9,323 bases of DNA. Origin: Desulfofustis sp. Lineage in GTDB: Bacteria > Desulfobacterota > Desulfobulbia > Desulfobulbales > Desulfocapsaceae. Positions 7,335 to 9,323 of the stretch are shown here, piece after piece; the first letter of the stretch is position 1; each line of letters opens with the position of its first letter. Below the pieces are notes generated by a model that made no database searches, had not been told where the DNA came from, and saw only the letters and a program-made list of their open reading frames with translations. The DNA lies in NCBI GenBank assembly GCA_030145365.1, contig JAQYVS010000270.1, forward strand, positions 1-9,323, given 5' to 3'. The translations under genes were made by a program, and so were the position numbers.

Positions 7335-7360
7335 ACAGTCTTTTATATGGACTCGACTGT
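7335..7360. repeat. Inverted repeat ACAGTC-N14-GACTGT
   Basis: A perfect 6-bp inverted repeat directly after the -10 element of the distal promoter candidate, so it would span that transcription start. It looks like an operator, but the arms are short and chance is possible. Confidence 0.3.
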
Positions 7361-7389
7361 ATTGTATCCTCTAATCAGTAATATGTAAC
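7361..7389 (-). promoter_or_regulatory. Candidate distal promoter for the nuo operon
   Basis: GTTACA (7389-7384, 4 of 6 to the -35 consensus) and TACAAT (7366-7361, 5 of 6 to the -10 consensus) are 17 nt apart on the minus strand, about 45 bases after the ltaE stop. Use of it would give a leader of about 310 nt that includes the hairpin cluster. Confidence 0.35.
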
Positions 7390-7390
7390 G

Positions 7391-7410
7391 AAAAAGCAAT
7401 CAGAACTGAT
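7391..7410 (-). terminator. Weak terminator candidate after ltaE
   Basis: On the minus strand ATCAGTTCTGAT (7410-7399) can fold into a short AT-rich stem, followed by TGC and five T (7395-7391). It is placed 24 nt after the ltaE stop, as expected for a terminator, but the stem is too weak to be convincing and read-through into nuo is possible. Confidence 0.25.
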
Positions 7411-7433
7411 AAAGCAGAATCCCATTGCCCGGA

Positions 7434-8444
7434 TTACCCAAATCCATTTACCCGGCCCACAACATAATCGATATCTTCTGTGGTTATATCGAGATGAATA
7501 ACCAGCCTGACCCGTCGACCATCAAGAATCAGGATATTATGCTCGGCCATAAAGGATTTGAACCTGTCGGCCAACTGATCGGGCGGTGTTACAAACACCA
7601 TATTGGTCTGTGCCTCAGCGTACTCAACCTCAAATCCGTCAATTTTCCCCAAGCCTTCGGCCAAATGGCGGGCATTATCGTGGTCGTATTGTAGCCGCTC
7701 GCAGTTATTCTCCAGGGCATACAGGCCTGCTGCCCCGATAATCCCTGCCTGGCGCATGCCACCACCAAGCATTTTGCGCCAGCGCCGAGCGGCTCGAATG
7801 GTCTTTTCGTCACCGCAGAGAACTGAACCTACCGGTGCCCCAAGTCCCTTTGAGAGACAGACCGAGATCGTATCGAAATGTGTGCTGATCTCCGTAACAG
7901 CTACCCCACTTTTGACCGCTGCATTGAAAATTCTGGCTCCATCGAGATGAAGCCGTAAATTGTTGGCTCTGGCACATCTGGCAGCTTCTGCAAAATAATC
8001 AAGCGAGACAGCCAGGCCGTTGTGGGTATTCTCCAGACAAAGAAGCCGGGACCGGGCAAAATGGAAATCATCAGGTTTTATCACTTGCTGGACCTTGATC
8101 AGATCCATTGAACCATCTGCCTCAAGATCAAGCGGCTGCGGTTGGATCGAGCCGAGAACTGCAGCACCTCCGGCTTCGTAGCGATAGGTGTGGGCAGCCT
8201 GTCCGACAATATATTCATCACCGCGCTGGCAATGGGAAAGCAGGGCCAATAGGTTGGTTTGAGTACCGCTCGAGGCAAAAATAGCAGCTTCCGTACCAAG
8301 GATCTGGGCAGCGGTCTGCTCCAGCCGGTTAATGGTCGGATCATCGCCAAAGACATCGTCTCCAACAGGTGCTTGAGCCATGACTGTACGCATTTCCGGA
8401 GTCGGCTGTGTTACGGTATCACTTCTCAAATCAATCTGTCTCAT
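7434..8444 (-). CDS. ltaE: Low-specificity L-threonine aldolase
   Basis: Cytoplasmic PLP enzyme that cleaves L-threonine or L-allo-threonine to glycine and acetaldehyde. It has 336 residues and aligns almost end to end with my memory of E. coli LtaE (333). Visible are the N-terminal IDLRSDTVTQPT (4-15), APVGDDVFGDDPT (25-37), SSGTQTN (58-64, phosphate binding), H85 in GQAAHTYRYEAGGAAVLGS (ring stacking), ENTHNG (138-143), D168 and R171 in LHLDGARIFN, and the Schiff-base lysine K199 in CLSKGLGAPVGS. R313 in RLVIHLD fits the carboxylate-binding arginine. The start is ATG 8444, with AAGGAA 6 nt upstream. A longer open frame reaches 8513 but would overlap the transporter and add residues not found in the family. 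It begins one base after the transporter stop, so the two genes are probably in one transcript. Confidence 0.96.
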   Translation of the reverse strand: MRQIDLRSDTVTQPTPEMRTVMAQAPVGDDVFGDDPTINRLEQTAAQILGTEAAIFASSGTQTNLLALLSHCQRGDEYIVGQAAHTYRYEAGGAAVLGSIQPQPLDLEADGSMDLIKVQQVIKPDDFHFARSRLLCLENTHNGLAVSLDYFAEAARCARANNLRLHLDGARIFNAAVKSGVAVTEISTHFDTISVCLSKGLGAPVGSVLCGDEKTIRAARRWRKMLGGGMRQAGIIGAAGLYALENNCERLQYDHDNARHLAEGLGKIDGFEVEYAEAQTNMVFVTPPDQLADRFKSFMAEHNILILDGRRVRLVIHLDITTEDIDYVVGRVNGFG

Positions 8445-8445
8445 C

Positions 8446-9312
8446 TTATCTTCCTTGTGGTTCCATATGAATTGTTGCCTCAATATCGAGTTGTTCACGG
8501 AGTTCTCGTTCAATATTGTGTGCCTGGTCGTGGGCCTGTTTCAGGTTTAAATCCGGAGCCATGGTAAGATGAAACGTAATCTCGGCATGATTTCCATATC
8601 GGTGCAGATGAAAGTGATGGGGCGTCACATCAGGGCTTAAGATTTTGATAATATGGGTGATTCTATCTATTAATTCTTGCTCTGGTTTCTCACCGATGAG
8701 GCGGTTAATGGTATTTCGCAGAATCTCATAGGATGCAAAAAAAATCATCACTGCCACCAAAATACCGAGAACACCGTCAACCCACCAAAAAAAAGAGCTA
8801 CACAAAATACCAATCAGGACGATAATCGAGGAAAGGGCATCGGTTCTATGGTGCCAGCCGTCCGCTTTTAATATGGGATTATCATCGTGGCGAGCCGCCC
8901 AAAAAGCGAATTGGGCCATCAACTCTTTAGAAATAATCGAAATAATCGTAACAACGATCGCCAACCATCCGTAATCAACACTGATTCCGTTTCTGAGTTG
9001 ATCGACCGATTTGACAATGAACTCGAAGCCAATCCAGGCCAACATCACCCCAATAATTATCGAAAAAATCAGATCACTGCGTCCGTGCCCGAAGGGATGC
9101 TCGTCATCAGCGGGCTTGCTGCTTAACCAGCCGCTGAAAATGACAATCCCCGAGCTGATTGAATCGGTCAAGGTATGATAGGCATCAGCAGTGAGCGCAA
9201 CTGATCCGGTCAGCAGGCCTACCCAGAGTTTGAGAAAAAACAGGATGACATTGGCGGTGATCGATATCCAGCCTTCGAGCAGGGTATAATTGGTTGTATT
9301 GTTATGTTGCAT
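8446..9312 (-). CDS. Cation diffusion facilitator (CDF) metal transporter
   Basis: Inner-membrane divalent metal/proton antiporter of the CDF family, 288 residues, the common short form. Six transmembrane segments are readable (about 12-32, 36-61, 79-101, 114-134, 160-178, 181-197), followed by a cytoplasmic ferredoxin-like dimerisation domain (about 205-285) rich in histidine (HHFHLHRYG 232-240, HMEP 282-285). The intramembrane metal site would be H46 and D50 in DAYHTLTDS and H154 and D158 in DGWHHRTDALSS. HPFGHGR (72-78) is a CDF signature. The His-Asp/His-Asp arrangement resembles zinc or cadmium exporters more than the Asp-rich manganese or iron types. That substrate guess is inference. 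The ATG has only a weak GAG upstream, and the frame stays open for the 11 bases left in the window, so a slightly longer N-terminus cannot be excluded. The stop lies one base before ltaE. Confidence 0.9.
   Translation of the reverse strand: MQHNNTTNYTLLEGWISITANVILFFLKLWVGLLTGSVALTADAYHTLTDSISSGIVIFSGWLSSKPADDEHPFGHGRSDLIFSIIIGVMLAWIGFEFIVKSVDQLRNGISVDYGWLAIVVTIISIISKELMAQFAFWAARHDDNPILKADGWHHRTDALSSIIVLIGILCSSFFWWVDGVLGILVAVMIFFASYEILRNTINRLIGEKPEQELIDRITHIIKILSPDVTPHHFHLHRYGNHAEITFHLTMAPDLNLKQAHDQAHNIERELREQLDIEATIHMEPQGR
8451..8456 (-). promoter_or_regulatory. Ribosome binding site of ltaE
   Basis: AAGGAA, 6 nt before the ltaE ATG at 8444, lies inside the last codons of the transporter gene. 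It decides the ltaE start and suggests coupled translation. Confidence 0.75.
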
Positions 9313-9323
9313 CGACTCAAGAT

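Noticed and set aside
7322..7337. Sigma-54 promoter suggested by TGGCAC on the plus strand
   Set aside because: The -12 element TTGC is missing at the required spacing and no plus-strand gene follows.
7116..7388. Possible small genes in the intergenic region: a 90-codon frame on the plus strand and a 61-codon frame (7144-7329) on the minus strand
   Set aside because: Neither has a recognisable motif, a hydrophobic segment or a convincing ribosome binding site, and both overlap the hairpin cluster.
8445..8513. N-terminal extension of ltaE by 23 codons
   Set aside because: It would overlap the transporter by 68 nt and add residues absent from the family. The ATG at 8444 has a good ribosome binding site and begins the conserved IDLRSDTV segment.

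Overview
The window is ordinary core metabolism, not a mobile or defence region. All credible genes lie on the minus strand, so the window reads from right (9323) to left (1). The largest part is the front of a respiratory complex I operon in the order nuoA-nuoB-nuoCD-nuoE-nuoF-nuoG-nuoH, with nuoH running off the left edge. Base composition is roughly balanced. The NuoC-NuoD fusion, the E. coli-like gene order, a short NuoG and an enlarged NuoH suggest a Gram-negative bacterium, perhaps Desulfobacterota or a neighbouring lineage. That placement is inference and weak.

Right part (7434-9312): a cation diffusion facilitator metal transporter is followed, after one base, by a low-specificity L-threonine aldolase (ltaE). 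The ltaE ribosome binding site lies inside the last codons of the transporter, so the two are probably co-transcribed and translationally coupled, although their functions are not obviously related.

Middle (7044-7433): about 390 bases without a credible gene. It holds a weak terminator candidate after ltaE, two weak promoter candidates for nuo, an operator-like inverted repeat, and four hairpins close together, one of which looks like a tRNA D-arm. This is the only part of the window that known genes leave unexplained.

Left part (1-7043): the nuo genes are packed with overlaps or short gaps: nuoA/nuoB overlap 10 nt, nuoB-nuoCD are 2 nt apart, nuoCD/nuoE share ATGA, nuoE-nuoF are 17 nt apart, nuoF-nuoG 43 nt apart, and nuoG/nuoH overlap 14 nt. 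NuoE, NuoF and NuoG form the NADH-oxidising arm (FMN and clusters N1a, N3, N1b, N4, N5, N7). NuoB and NuoCD form the connecting, quinone-reducing part (cluster N2). NuoA and NuoH are the first membrane subunits. All expected iron-sulphur ligands are visible. nuoI to nuoN are expected beyond the left edge. I found no convincing undescribed system. The points most worth a second look are the long insertion in NuoH, the short NuoG that still keeps cluster N7, and the structured leader upstream of nuoA.
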